Shown here: piece by piece, positions 7,195 through 13,626 of the stretch | How the letters are laid out: every line of letters begins with the position of its first letter | How positions within the stretch are numbered: position 1 is the stretch's first letter | Assembly (NCBI GenBank): GCA_035620975.1 | Contig: DASPFV010000338.1 | Coordinates: 1-14,226, forward strand | Reading direction: 5' to 3' | Length of the DNA stretch: 14,226 nt | Source of the DNA: DASPFV01 sp035620975 | GTDB taxonomy: Bacteria; Acidobacteriota; Vicinamibacteria; Vicinamibacterales; 2-12-FULL-66-21 | Notes under the pieces: generated by a model | Told to the model about the DNA's origin: nothing | What the model saw: the letters and a program-made list of their open reading frames with translations, nothing else | Databases searched by the model: none | Made by a program: the position numbers and the translations under genes

Positions 7195-8196
7195 ATGCGC
7201 TGCCCGTGTTCCGCCCTCGTCGCCATCGGCCTGCTCCTCGCCGCTTCGGAATTTCAACCCGCCGGCGAAACGCGGATTCGCGTCCTCTCGTGGAACGTGT
7301 CGGGACGCGCTCCCGTCGAGCAGCCCGACATGTTTCGCGGGCATCTGCAGCTCGCCGAGCCGGACGTCGTGCTGCTCGACGAAGTGGACGGCTCGCTCGC
7401 CCAGGCCGCTGTCGGGGCACTGTTCAAGGATGTCCCGGGCCGCACCGGGAACAGCTGGACGGTCCTGTGGGGACAACGCGGGGGACGGCAGCGGATCGTC
7501 ATGGCTGCTCGCTCGGCGATCGACGTCGTCGCGGAATTTCAGCGCAATGTCTATCCCCCTCCCGACATCGACGCCGTTGTCGCCGCGGCGGAGCCGGAGG
7601 CGCGAGATCGGCTGCGCCGGGAGCTGGGGAACGGGATTCCGGTCAATGCGGCTACGCTCCAGACCGGCAACGGGACGATCCTGCTCGTCGCCATCGACCT
7701 GCAGTGCTGCGGCGGACGATGGCAGGAGATTCGGCGGCTGGCGGAGGCACGCCACGTGCGGCAGCTCGTGGCAGAGACGATTCAAACCGTCGGCGCCGAC
7801 GGCGTGATCCTGACCGGCGACTTCAACCTCGCCGCGCCACCGCCCGGCACGGGCGGCACCGGGGTTCTGCCGCTGGTCGTGCTCTCAGGACCCTATCCCC
7901 CGCCGATTCACGGCCTGATCGCCGCCGAAGCGCTGCACCGGGACGGCCAGGAGGCCTGGACCATCAACAGCGGCGACACCTCGGGCTTTCCGCACCTGCC
8001 GTTCGACTTCCAGCTGTACTCGCCGCACAGCCTGCGCGCTGTGGACGCCTACGTGCTGGACACGGCCGACTACTCCGAACGCGACCTCGATCGGGCAGGC
8101 TTGAACCGGACCGCCTCGGCCGAGCTCTCCACGCATCGGCCCGTCGTCGTCACCTACGAATGGCGGGACAGGCCGCTGAAACGACGAGGGGGCTGA
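7195..8196 (+). CDS. Exported endonuclease/exonuclease/phosphatase-fold protein
   Basis: This is a 333-residue metal-dependent phosphoesterase-fold protein. The N-terminus (residues 1-24, hydrophobic ALVAIGLLLAA) looks like a signal peptide, so the protein probably acts outside the cytoplasm. EEP-family landmarks appear in order: LSWNVSG with N34, DVVLLDEVD with E63, ILTGDFN with D209 and N211, FDFQLYS near D271, and STHRPVVV with H314. The family includes nucleases, sphingomyelinases and inositol phosphatases, and the substrate here cannot be told. The residue before the catalytic histidine pair position, normally Asp in SDH, is Thr313. Residues 100-150 form a helical insert that is not obviously part of the core fold. 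It stands alone; the next plus-strand gene is about 530 bp away. Confidence 0.88.
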   Translation: MRCPCSALVAIGLLLAASEFQPAGETRIRVLSWNVSGRAPVEQPDMFRGHLQLAEPDVVLLDEVDGSLAQAAVGALFKDVPGRTGNSWTVLWGQRGGRQRIVMAARSAIDVVAEFQRNVYPPPDIDAVVAAAEPEARDRLRRELGNGIPVNAATLQTGNGTILLVAIDLQCCGGRWQEIRRLAEARHVRQLVAETIQTVGADGVILTGDFNLAAPPPGTGGTGVLPLVVLSGPYPPPIHGLIAAEALHRDGQEAWTINSGDTSGFPHLPFDFQLYSPHSLRAVDAYVLDTADYSERDLDRAGLNRTASAELSTHRPVVVTYEWRDRPLKRRGG

Positions 8197-8441
8197 ATGG
8201 GGGAATCATGCGCGAATCCTTGGGCTTTCCCTTTTCCCGTTTCCATTTCCAGGCAGGATGTCGTTTTTCATCATCCTGCTGGTGTCCTGGCCGCGTGGAT
8301 CGTGGCATAAGTCCCGGAGCGCGGCGCCCGCATGGCAAGGGGTGAGGAGCGCGCAAATCGGGAATGTGTAAGCGACGAGCAACGCCGCCAGGCGGGATGC
8401 CCCGCCCGGGAGTTATGGCCACGAACCACGCGGTCAGGACA
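8197..8441. other. Intergenic stretch with one inverted repeat
   Basis: No supported gene. An 8-bp inverted repeat, GCAGGATG (8253-8260) and CATCCTGC (8272-8279), encloses an 11-nt T-rich loop about 57 bp after the EEP stop. No U-run follows the stem, so it is only a weak terminator candidate for the EEP gene. The 8205-8345 frame is a continuation of a shadow frame. Confidence 0.4.
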
Positions 8442-8648
8442 CTAGCCTCCCTGCCTGCTGTCGCGGACTGCCTGCTCCCGGAGCCAGTCCGAGCTGACCG
8501 GCGGGAGCGCGGGCCGGCTCCCGCCCGCGCCGACGCATCGAGCGGCCCACCGCAGCAGGGCCCCCGCGGAGCGCGCGGCCGGCGCGAGCAGGCGCAGCGC
8601 CAGCGGAGACGGCGGGAGCCGGTCGGCGTGCTGGAAGGCGTGGGCCAT
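8442..8648 (-). CDS. Small hypothetical protein divergent from MarR
   Basis: This is a 68-residue ORF. Support comes from codon use: 63 of 68 third positions are G or C, like the real genes around it. It also has an ATG with GAGG four bases upstream and a sensible layout facing the MarR gene across 79 bp. The protein has an amphipathic, alanine/leucine/arginine-rich helix at about 17-40 and ends in a conserved-looking tail, VSSDWLREQAVRDSRQG. I do not recognise a named family. A competing frame (8434-8658, same strand) overlaps it but has an arginine/proline-rich shadow composition. If real, the gene is likely controlled by the adjacent MarR protein. Confidence 0.5.
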   Translation of the reverse strand: MAHAFQHADRLPPSPLALRLLAPAARSAGALLRWAARCVGAGGSRPALPPVSSDWLREQAVRDSRQGG

Positions 8649-8694
8649 CGGTCCTCACGGCGGGGGGAGCGCCACCCTCTGCCGGTAAGAATCC

Positions 8695-8723
8695 ATGGTA
8701 CCATCTGATGCTTTGAGGTCAAA
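8695..8723. promoter_or_regulatory. Two palindromes upstream of marR: candidate operators
   Basis: ATGGTACCAT at 8695-8704 is a perfect 10-bp palindrome. TTTGA-gg-TCAAA at 8712-8723 is a second one, overlapping the GAGG Shine-Dalgarno sequence of the MarR gene. They lie in the 79-bp space between the divergent small ORF and marR. MarR proteins bind short palindromes next to their own promoters, so autoregulation and control of both directions is a reasonable inference. Confidence 0.4.
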
Positions 8724-8727
8724 AGAA

Positions 8728-9249
8728 ATGCGCACGCGAGCCGTGGATGCACGCCCGGCCGGGGTCGGTGGAGATCTCCCGGACGTGCTGCAGTTCATGC
8801 AGCTGCTCTGGGCCGTGGCGCACGGCCTCCAGCGAACCTCGAAGCGGATGGCGGCCGAGGTCGGCGTCACGGGCCCGCAGCGCCTGGTACTCCGGGTGGT
8901 GGGGCTCGTCCCGGGGGTCTCCGCCGGCGACCTGGCCGCCACGCTCCGCGTCCACCCGAGCACGCTGACCGGCGTGCTCCAGCGCCTGGAGCGGCAGCGG
9001 CTCCTCCGCCGCGCCGGCGACCCGCGCGATCGTCGCCGCGTCATCCTCCACCTCACCCGCCGCGGCGGCCGGGCGAACGCGGTCCGGCGCGGAACGGTCG
9101 AGTTCGCCGTGGCGCACGCGCTGGCCGACGTGAACGCGCGGGATCGGGCGGCGGCCCGCCGCGTGCTGGCCCGCCTGGCGCGTCATCTCGATTGGGGCCC
9201 CGACCTGCCGCGGCGTCCCGCGTCGGGTCGCCGGGTCCGGGCGGCGTGA
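8728..9249 (+). CDS. MarR-family transcriptional regulator
   Basis: This is a 173-residue DNA-binding regulator. Helices at about 17-45 form the dimerisation end. The winged helix-turn-helix spans about 50-113 (VSAGDLAATLRVHPSTLTGVLQ as recognition region), with the basic wing motif DPRDRRR at 98-104. The C-terminal helices include DRAAARRVLARL. MarR proteins are dimeric repressors released by small phenolic or oxidising ligands. I prefer the ATG at 8728 because GAGG lies 9 bp upstream; an earlier in-frame ATG at 8695 sits inside a palindrome and has no ribosome binding site. The TGA stop overlaps the GTG of the next gene (GTGA), so the two are translationally coupled. The C-terminal tail is arginine-rich. 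Confidence 0.93.
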   Translation: MRTRAVDARPAGVGGDLPDVLQFMQLLWAVAHGLQRTSKRMAAEVGVTGPQRLVLRVVGLVPGVSAGDLAATLRVHPSTLTGVLQRLERQRLLRRAGDPRDRRRVILHLTRRGGRANAVRRGTVEFAVAHALADVNARDRAAARRVLARLARHLDWGPDLPRRPASGRRVRAA

Positions 9250-10400
9250 CCGCCCCGCCGCCCGCTCTGGCGGTGGCCGTTCTCGTCGGCCTGGCCGCTC
9301 CGCTGGCCGCCCAGTCGCCCGACATGGACCCGGCCGGAGAAATCCGCGCCCGCGAGGAGGCCTTGGCCCGGGCGATGCACGCCCGCGACCTCCCTGGGCT
9401 CGACGCGCTCCTCGCCGCAGGATACATCCTGCGCGGCTCACCGGATCTCGATCGCCAGACATGGATCCGCAACGCGGTCACGCACTGCTGGGGGGATCGA
9501 TCCGATATCGACGGGCTGCGCGTGCAGCGGCACGATGACGTGGCGATCGCGTCGTTCGAGCTCACTTTCTATGTCGATCCCGCGACATGCCGTCCAGCCG
9601 TCCTGCGCAGCCTCGTCACCGATGTGTGGGTCCGGGAAGGAGGGCAATGGCGCCTGCGCGTGAGACATGCGGGGCCGCCGCCAGCCGACGCGAGCCTGGC
9701 CTCCCAATACGGCGCGGTTCCTCAGGCTCCGCCTGTGTGGGAGGTCGCCAGCGAGCTCTCCCTGGTCGCGACCGGCGGCAACACCTCGACGCTGACGCTC
9801 GGACTGGACGGCGGTCTGACGCACCGCCTGAACCGCAGGACCACGGCCGCCTCGATTTCGTTCCTCACGAGCGAGGTCGACTCGGTCACGCGGGCCAGAT
9901 CGCTGACTCTTGAGGCGCGCCACGGCTTCGCGGTCGGCGAGCGACTGACGACGTTCGTCGAGGCGGGGTTCGCGCGCGACCAGTTCGCCGGCATCGAAGG
10001 CCGCACGTCCCTGACTGCCGGGCTCGGGTATGCGGCGCGACTGCCGCAGTCTCACACCCTGACCGGGGAAGCCGGCGCCGGCATCACGATCGAGGACCGA
10101 CAGGATGCCACCGGTCGCAGCTTCGCAACGGCGACGGGAGCCCTTCACTACGTCTGGGCGTTGCGGCCGGAAGCACGGCTGACGCAGGATGCCGGCATCA
10201 GTGCCGACCTGCAGGAGGGGAGGAACTGGCGCGCGACGAGCGAAACCGCTCTGCACGTGACGCTGACCCGGGTGCTGTCGCTCAAGGCTTCGCACGCGGT
10301 CGAGTACCGGAACGCGCCGGTCGCCGGGTTCGGACGAACGGACCTGCGCTCCGCGGCAGCCCTCGTCATCGCCCTGCAGCGATACGCGAACGAGCAGTGA
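9246..10400 (+). CDS. Exported DUF4440 (NTF2-like) - DUF481 outer-membrane-type protein
   Basis: This 384-residue two-domain protein begins at GTG 9246, chosen because it overlaps the MarR stop by 4 bp and opens a good signal peptide (residues 4-23, ending APLAAQ-S). Residues about 30-143 match the SnoaL/DUF4440 pattern of a small alpha/beta cone: EIRAREEALARAMHARDLPG, then WVREGGQWRLRVRHAG. Residues about 165-384 are alternating beta strands typical of DUF481 (YdiY-like, salt-induced outer-membrane protein), starting at VWEVASELSLVATGGNTST. The last strand ends near ALVIALQRYANEQ. DUF481 proteins are predicted small beta barrels whose role is poorly known. The fusion to an NTF2-like domain is unusual. 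Two cysteines (C81, C115) lie in the DUF4440 part and could pair in the periplasm. Expression is probably under the upstream MarR. Confidence 0.85.
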   Translation: MTAPPPALAVAVLVGLAAPLAAQSPDMDPAGEIRAREEALARAMHARDLPGLDALLAAGYILRGSPDLDRQTWIRNAVTHCWGDRSDIDGLRVQRHDDVAIASFELTFYVDPATCRPAVLRSLVTDVWVREGGQWRLRVRHAGPPPADASLASQYGAVPQAPPVWEVASELSLVATGGNTSTLTLGLDGGLTHRLNRRTTAASISFLTSEVDSVTRARSLTLEARHGFAVGERLTTFVEAGFARDQFAGIEGRTSLTAGLGYAARLPQSHTLTGEAGAGITIEDRQDATGRSFATATGALHYVWALRPEARLTQDAGISADLQEGRNWRATSETALHVTLTRVLSLKASHAVEYRNAPVAGFGRTDLRSAAALVIALQRYANEQ

Positions 10401-10408
10401 CTGTCGAC

Positions 10409-10567
10409 CGGCTTCGGCGAGGTCTCGCCGGAGCGCCTGCGGCGCGAAGGCGGAAGCGGGGATCGGGGGGCCCCGCGAGCGACGGCGATGCCGGGCCCCC
10501 GGCGCGTTCTTCGCGCGCTGGGTGGGGTGAGGGGTCCGGCGGGGCGAAGCCCCCGGTTTCTCTTTAG
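10409..10567. repeat. Structured GC-rich repeat, copy B
   Basis: This copy runs near full length parallel to copy A (6-168) and in the same orientation, starting 8 bp after the DUF481 stop. Differences from A are mainly changes in the length of G or C runs and loss of a CG step in the GCGCGCG arm. It keeps the 7-bp stem CGGCGAG-gt-CTCGCCG at 10415-10430 and the GGGGC-gaa-GCCCC hairpin at 10541-10553. Its right end, TTTCTCTTTAG, again supplies on the minus strand a TAA that closes a short open frame. Confidence 0.9.
10541..10566 (+). terminator. Possible terminator hairpin for the marR-DUF481 operon
   Basis: The GGGGC-gaa-GCCCC hairpin of repeat copy B is followed by GGTTTCTCTTTA, a pyrimidine tract with six T in nine bases. 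Read on the plus strand it resembles an intrinsic terminator 140 bp after the DUF481 stop. The GCGAAGC core is known as an exceptionally stable mini-hairpin. Copies A and C carry the same unit. Confidence 0.4.
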
Positions 10568-10603
10568 TTCCCCACCCGGCTGCGCCGGACCCACGACGTC
10601 ATG

Positions 10604-10625
10604 AAAGGCGCGCCAAGGGCGCGCC
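10604..10625 (-). terminator. Possible intrinsic terminator of the methyltransferase gene
   Basis: On the minus strand GGCGCGCC is followed by CTT and a second GGCGCGCC, then TTTC. Each half is self-complementary, so the pair folds into an 8-bp all-GC stem with a 3-nt loop and a short U-run. It lies about 85 bp after the methyltransferase stop. Confidence 0.45.
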
Positions 10626-10626
10626 C

Positions 10627-10712
10627 CGCCGGAGCGGAGCGGGGATCGTGGGCCCCCGCGAGCGACGGCGATGGGGGGTCCGGCGGGGCGAAGCCCCCCG
10701 GTTTCTCCTTAG
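10627..10712. repeat. Structured GC-rich repeat, copy C (internally deleted)
   Basis: This is a shortened copy in the same orientation as A and B. It keeps CGCCGGAGCG, the GCGGGGATCGTGGGCCCCCGCG block, AGCGACGGCGATG and the terminal GGGGTCCGGCGGGGCGAAGCCCC...GGTTTCTCCTTAG. It lacks two internal blocks: the GCGCC-tgc-GGCGC stem region and the segment with the GCGCGCG stem. The boundary TTAG again contains the TAA stop of the minus-strand gene, here the methyltransferase. Confidence 0.85.
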
Positions 10713-11359
10713 GAGCGGCCGCGCTTGTAGGTAATCGAGATCCCCGCCCGGCTCGACCTGTCGATCGTCGTCTCGGCGTCCGGCAGGGTCTTCAGATGTG
10801 CCAGGAAGTCACGGATGCCGCCGCCGGCCATTCCGGAGACGTTGTGGGCGGTGAAACAGCCGCCGGGCACCAGCTTCGGCCAGACCGCCACGAGGTAGTT
10901 CCTGTACCAGTCCTTGTCGGCGTCCGAGAAGACGAAGTCGAAGGGCCCTGGCAGCGCGGGCACGATCTCGTGCGCGTCGCCGAGCTGCGCGTCGATGTGG
11001 CCGGCGAGACCGGCTTCCTTGAAGTTCGCGACCGCCGTTCGATGTCGCTGCGGATCGATCTCCACCGTGATGAGCCTGCCGCCCGTCTTTGCCAGCGCCC
11101 AGGCGATCCACACGCCCGAGTGTCCCGTCGACGTGCCGATCTCGAGGGCGCGGGTGTACTTGTGCTGCAGGATGAGGTTGTGAAGGACCTTCCCGTCGCT
11201 CTCCGGCACGTTCAGATCCCGCCACGTCCCGCGATGGCGATCGAGAAAGGACTGGACCGTCCGATCGAGATCGGACGGCGCCTCGGCAGCCTGCCGCCCG
11301 CCGGCGGGATCTGCCTGCAGCAGCAGTACGAAGCCGGCGCTCCAGATGAGCTTTCGCAT
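10709..11359 (-). CDS. Signal-peptide-bearing class I SAM-dependent O-methyltransferase-like protein
   Basis: This is a 216-residue protein of the catechol O-methyltransferase (methyltransferase family 3) type. The SAM-binding motif I is ALEIGTSTGHSG (about 71-82), followed by LITVEIDPQRH (about 95-105), and the metal/active-site motif FDFVFSDADKDWYRNY (about 140-155). A late HNVSG follows the strand at 170. The N-terminus, MRKLIWSAGFVLLLQ, is a short basic and hydrophobic stretch that looks like a signal peptide or membrane anchor. No internal Met or good alternative start removes it. Methylation outside the cytoplasm would lack SAM, so the location is puzzling; a membrane anchor facing inward is the alternative. 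The start has no clear Shine-Dalgarno sequence. The stop codon lies in repeat copy C. It converges on the DUF481 gene and is divergent from the FAD oxidoreductase gene. Confidence 0.88.
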   Translation of the reverse strand: MRKLIWSAGFVLLLQADPAGGRQAAEAPSDLDRTVQSFLDRHRGTWRDLNVPESDGKVLHNLILQHKYTRALEIGTSTGHSGVWIAWALAKTGGRLITVEIDPQRHRTAVANFKEAGLAGHIDAQLGDAHEIVPALPGPFDFVFSDADKDWYRNYLVAVWPKLVPGGCFTAHNVSGMAGGGIRDFLAHLKTLPDAETTIDRSSRAGISITYKRGRS

Positions 11360-11610
11360 GAGGTGGTCCGTCGCCCCGGATCGCCCACGCTCGCATCCGT
11401 GGACTCGGGTCTATCTACGTCTGCGGACCGGAGGACGCTTACGGACCAGCGGCCGTGCGGTCACGGCCGTTCAGCGAACGCAGCCGCCTGAGCGTGCGTC
11501 TCGCTGGCTGGCCATGGTCACGGTCCGGCTTCAACCCCGGAGAGGTCCAGACTGGCGGCGTCCGGCCGCGGCCGTAAAATCCGTGCAGAGCCATCAGGCT
11601 CCGGCTTCTC
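11360..11610. promoter_or_regulatory. Divergent intergenic region (methyltransferase / FAD oxidoreductase)
   Basis: This 251-bp stretch lies between two divergent starts. TAAAAT at 11575-11580 is a possible -10 for the oxidoreductase, 30 bp before its ATG; CTGGCG at 11552-11557 is a weak -35 at 17 bp. A small hairpin, GAGCC-atca-GGCTC, lies at 11588-11601 in the predicted leader. TAGATA (minus strand, 11412-11417) is a weak -10 candidate for the methyltransferase. Confidence 0.3.
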
Positions 11611-13041
11611 ATGATCGACATCGACGCGGTCGTCGTAGGTTCGGGGCCGAACGGGCTCGCCGCCGCCATTGTCCTTGCCAGGCACGGGCTGAAAGTCGTC
11701 GTCTTCGAGTCACGCGACACGATCGGAGGCGGATGCCGATCGGCGGAGCTCACGCTTCCCGGGTTCGTCCACGACGTCTGTTCGGCCGTCCATCCGCTCG
11801 CCCGTGCATCACCCCTGTTCCGTTCACTGCCGCTGCACGAGCACGGCCTCGAGTGGGTGGAGCCGGAGGCCATGCTCGCCCACCCTCTCGACGACGGCGG
11901 CGCGGTCCTGGTGTACAGGTCGATCGAGCGGACGGCCGCGGCGCTGGGTCCCGACGCCGAGGCCTATCGCCGCGTCTTCGGCCCGCTCGTCGAGAGCTGG
12001 CCGAAGCTGGAAGGGCTCGTGCTCGGTCCGCCCCGCTGGCCGCGGCATCCCATCGCAGCGGCCCTCTTCGGCCTGCGTGCCCTGCGATCCGCGACAGGGC
12101 TGGCGCGAAGCCTCTTTGCGGATCAGCCCGCCCGCGCCCTCTTCGCGGGACTCGCCGCGCACGGCATGCTGCCGCTCGAGCGCCCTCCCACCGCGGGCTT
12201 CGGCCTCGTGCTGAATCTCATGGCCCACGTGGCGGGTTGGCCGCTGCCGCGCGGCGGGGCGCAGCGACTGGCTGATGCCCTCGGGTCCTATCTGCGGTCC
12301 CTCGGCGGCGAGATCGTCACGGGCGCTACCATCGCGTCCATCGACGAGCTGCCAGCAGCCAGGGCGATCCTGTGCGATCTCTCCCCGGGGCCACTGCTGC
12401 GCCTGGCCGGCCACCGCTTCAATTCGGGATATCGGCGTGCTCTCGAGCGATACCGCTACGGGATGGGCGCCTACAAGGTCGATTGGGCGCTCGGCGGCCC
12501 GATTCCATGGGCGAACCCCGAGTGCGCGCGCGCGGCCACCGTCCATGTCGGCGGCACGCTCGAGGAGATCGCGTCAGGCGAACGCGAGGCCTGGCAGGGC
12601 CGGCCCCCGGAACGCCCGTTCGTGCTGCTCGTGCAGCCGACGCTGTTCGACCGCTCGCGTGCACCGGACGCACGCCACACGGCGTGGACGTATTGCCACG
12701 TGCCGCACGGATCCGACGCCGACGTGCTTCCGCAGATGGAGGCGCAGATCGAACGGTTCGCTCCCGGCTTCCGGAGCCGCGTGCTCTCGCGCGCCATCAT
12801 GAAACCGCGCGATCTGGAACGGTACAACCCGAACTTCGTGGGCGGCGACATCGGAGCGGGGGCCTCCACGATCCGCCAGCTCTTCACGCGGCCCACCTGG
12901 CGCTCGTACTCCACGCCCGTCCGCGGGCTGTACATCTGCTCGGCTTCGACGCCGCCCGGGGTCGGCGTCCACGGCATGTGCGGGTACTTCGCGGCGCATC
13001 GGGCGCTGGCGGACGTGCTTCACGGCCGGGCTCGGAACTGA
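11611..13041 (+). CDS. Phytoene-desaturase-like FAD-dependent oxidoreductase
   Basis: This is a 476-residue flavoprotein of the phytoene dehydrogenase-related (CrtI/PYROXD2-like) group. The Rossmann dinucleotide motif is at the N-terminus: VVVGSGPNGLAAAIVLARHG (G10, G12, G15) with E33 ending the second strand and the GG(G)CRS box at about 39-44. The C-terminal FAD-contacting segment, LYICSASTPPGVGVHGMCG, is at about 441-460 and is typical of this group. The substrate is not carotenoid by default: no phytoene synthase or other carotenoid gene lies in the window, and PYROXD2-like members often act on unknown lipids or amines. ATG 11611 directly opens the nucleotide-binding strand, so no earlier start is needed. 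The small helical gene follows 90 bp downstream on the same strand. Confidence 0.93.
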   Translation: MIDIDAVVVGSGPNGLAAAIVLARHGLKVVVFESRDTIGGGCRSAELTLPGFVHDVCSAVHPLARASPLFRSLPLHEHGLEWVEPEAMLAHPLDDGGAVLVYRSIERTAAALGPDAEAYRRVFGPLVESWPKLEGLVLGPPRWPRHPIAAALFGLRALRSATGLARSLFADQPARALFAGLAAHGMLPLERPPTAGFGLVLNLMAHVAGWPLPRGGAQRLADALGSYLRSLGGEIVTGATIASIDELPAARAILCDLSPGPLLRLAGHRFNSGYRRALERYRYGMGAYKVDWALGGPIPWANPECARAATVHVGGTLEEIASGEREAWQGRPPERPFVLLVQPTLFDRSRAPDARHTAWTYCHVPHGSDADVLPQMEAQIERFAPGFRSRVLSRAIMKPRDLERYNPNFVGGDIGAGASTIRQLFTRPTWRSYSTPVRGLYICSASTPPGVGVHGMCGYFAAHRALADVLHGRARN

Positions 13042-13131
13042 CCGAACGGGAACGCTCCTGGCATGTCACTTCCGCGTGGTCACGTCCGCTGTCGGCGGAG
13101 GCGCCAACGGGCGCTGGCTCTGGAGGACGAT

Positions 13132-13626
13132 ATGTCGACCCCTGCAACTCAGGCGACGGATGCCCTCGCCACCTACCTCAACGATCACCTGTCCGGCGCG
13201 GTCGCCGCGCTCCGGATGCTCGACCACCTGATCGGCCACGCCGGAGTGCCTGCCGACGGGGCGTTCTTCACACGTCTCCGCCACGATATCTCCGACGACC
13301 GCCAGACGCTCGAGGAGCTGTTGAAGAAGACCGGCGGGCGGACGAGCACGGTCCGGCAGATCGGCGGCTGGATGGCCGAGTGGGCCGGAAACCTCAAGCT
13401 GTATGTCGACGACCCCTCCCGCGGGTCGCTCGCCCGGCTCGAAGCCCTCGAGTTCCTCGCGCTGGGTATCCAGGGCAAGCTGGCGCTGTGGAGGGCGCTG
13501 GCGGCTGCGGCGCTGCCTGCTTTTCACGGCACCGATTTCGAGACGCTGGTGGAGCGGGCGCGCGATCAGCACGAACGGGTTGAGATCCGACGCATCGAAT
13601 CGGCCCGGCGCGTGCTCTCGACCTGA
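13132..13626 (+). CDS. All-helical hypothetical protein, possibly ferritin-like
   Basis: This is a 164-residue cytoplasmic protein without signal or membrane segments. I chose ATG 13132 because GGAGG lies 5 nt upstream; a start at 13063 would add an arginine-rich, non-conserved-looking tail. The sequence predicts four or five amphipathic helices: about 10-35, 43-67, 73-92, 98-128 and 133-162. Acidic and histidine residues recur in the helices (D18-H19, D31-H32, H51-D52, E61-E62, E104, E107, D145, H147-E148), which recalls ferritin-like bundles. No complete di-iron signature can be claimed. It may share a transcript with the FAD oxidoreductase upstream. I know no specific function. The stop codon is part of a hairpin (13624-13638). 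Confidence 0.8.
   Translation: MSTPATQATDALATYLNDHLSGAVAALRMLDHLIGHAGVPADGAFFTRLRHDISDDRQTLEELLKKTGGRTSTVRQIGGWMAEWAGNLKLYVDDPSRGSLARLEALEFLALGIQGKLALWRALAAAALPAFHGTDFETLVERARDQHERVEIRRIESARRVLST

Noticed and set aside
8205..8345. A 46-codon plus-strand frame after the EEP gene.
   Set aside because: It is the tail of a long shadow frame, with Cys/Ser/Arg-rich composition and no start signal.
9192..9245. An earlier TTG start for the DUF4440-DUF481 gene.
   Set aside because: It would put 18 Gly/Pro/Arg residues before the signal peptide. GTG at 9246 gives both a proper signal peptide and the GTGA overlap with marR.
6..10712. Integron attC sites, suggested by gene ends joined to structured repeats.
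   Set aside because: The conserved ends lack the GTTRRRY / RYYYAAC core sites, and there is no cassette-like one-direction array or integrase in view.
13063..13131. An upstream ATG for the helical-protein gene.
   Set aside because: The extra 23 residues are Arg-rich, and the strong GGAGG serves the ATG at 13132.
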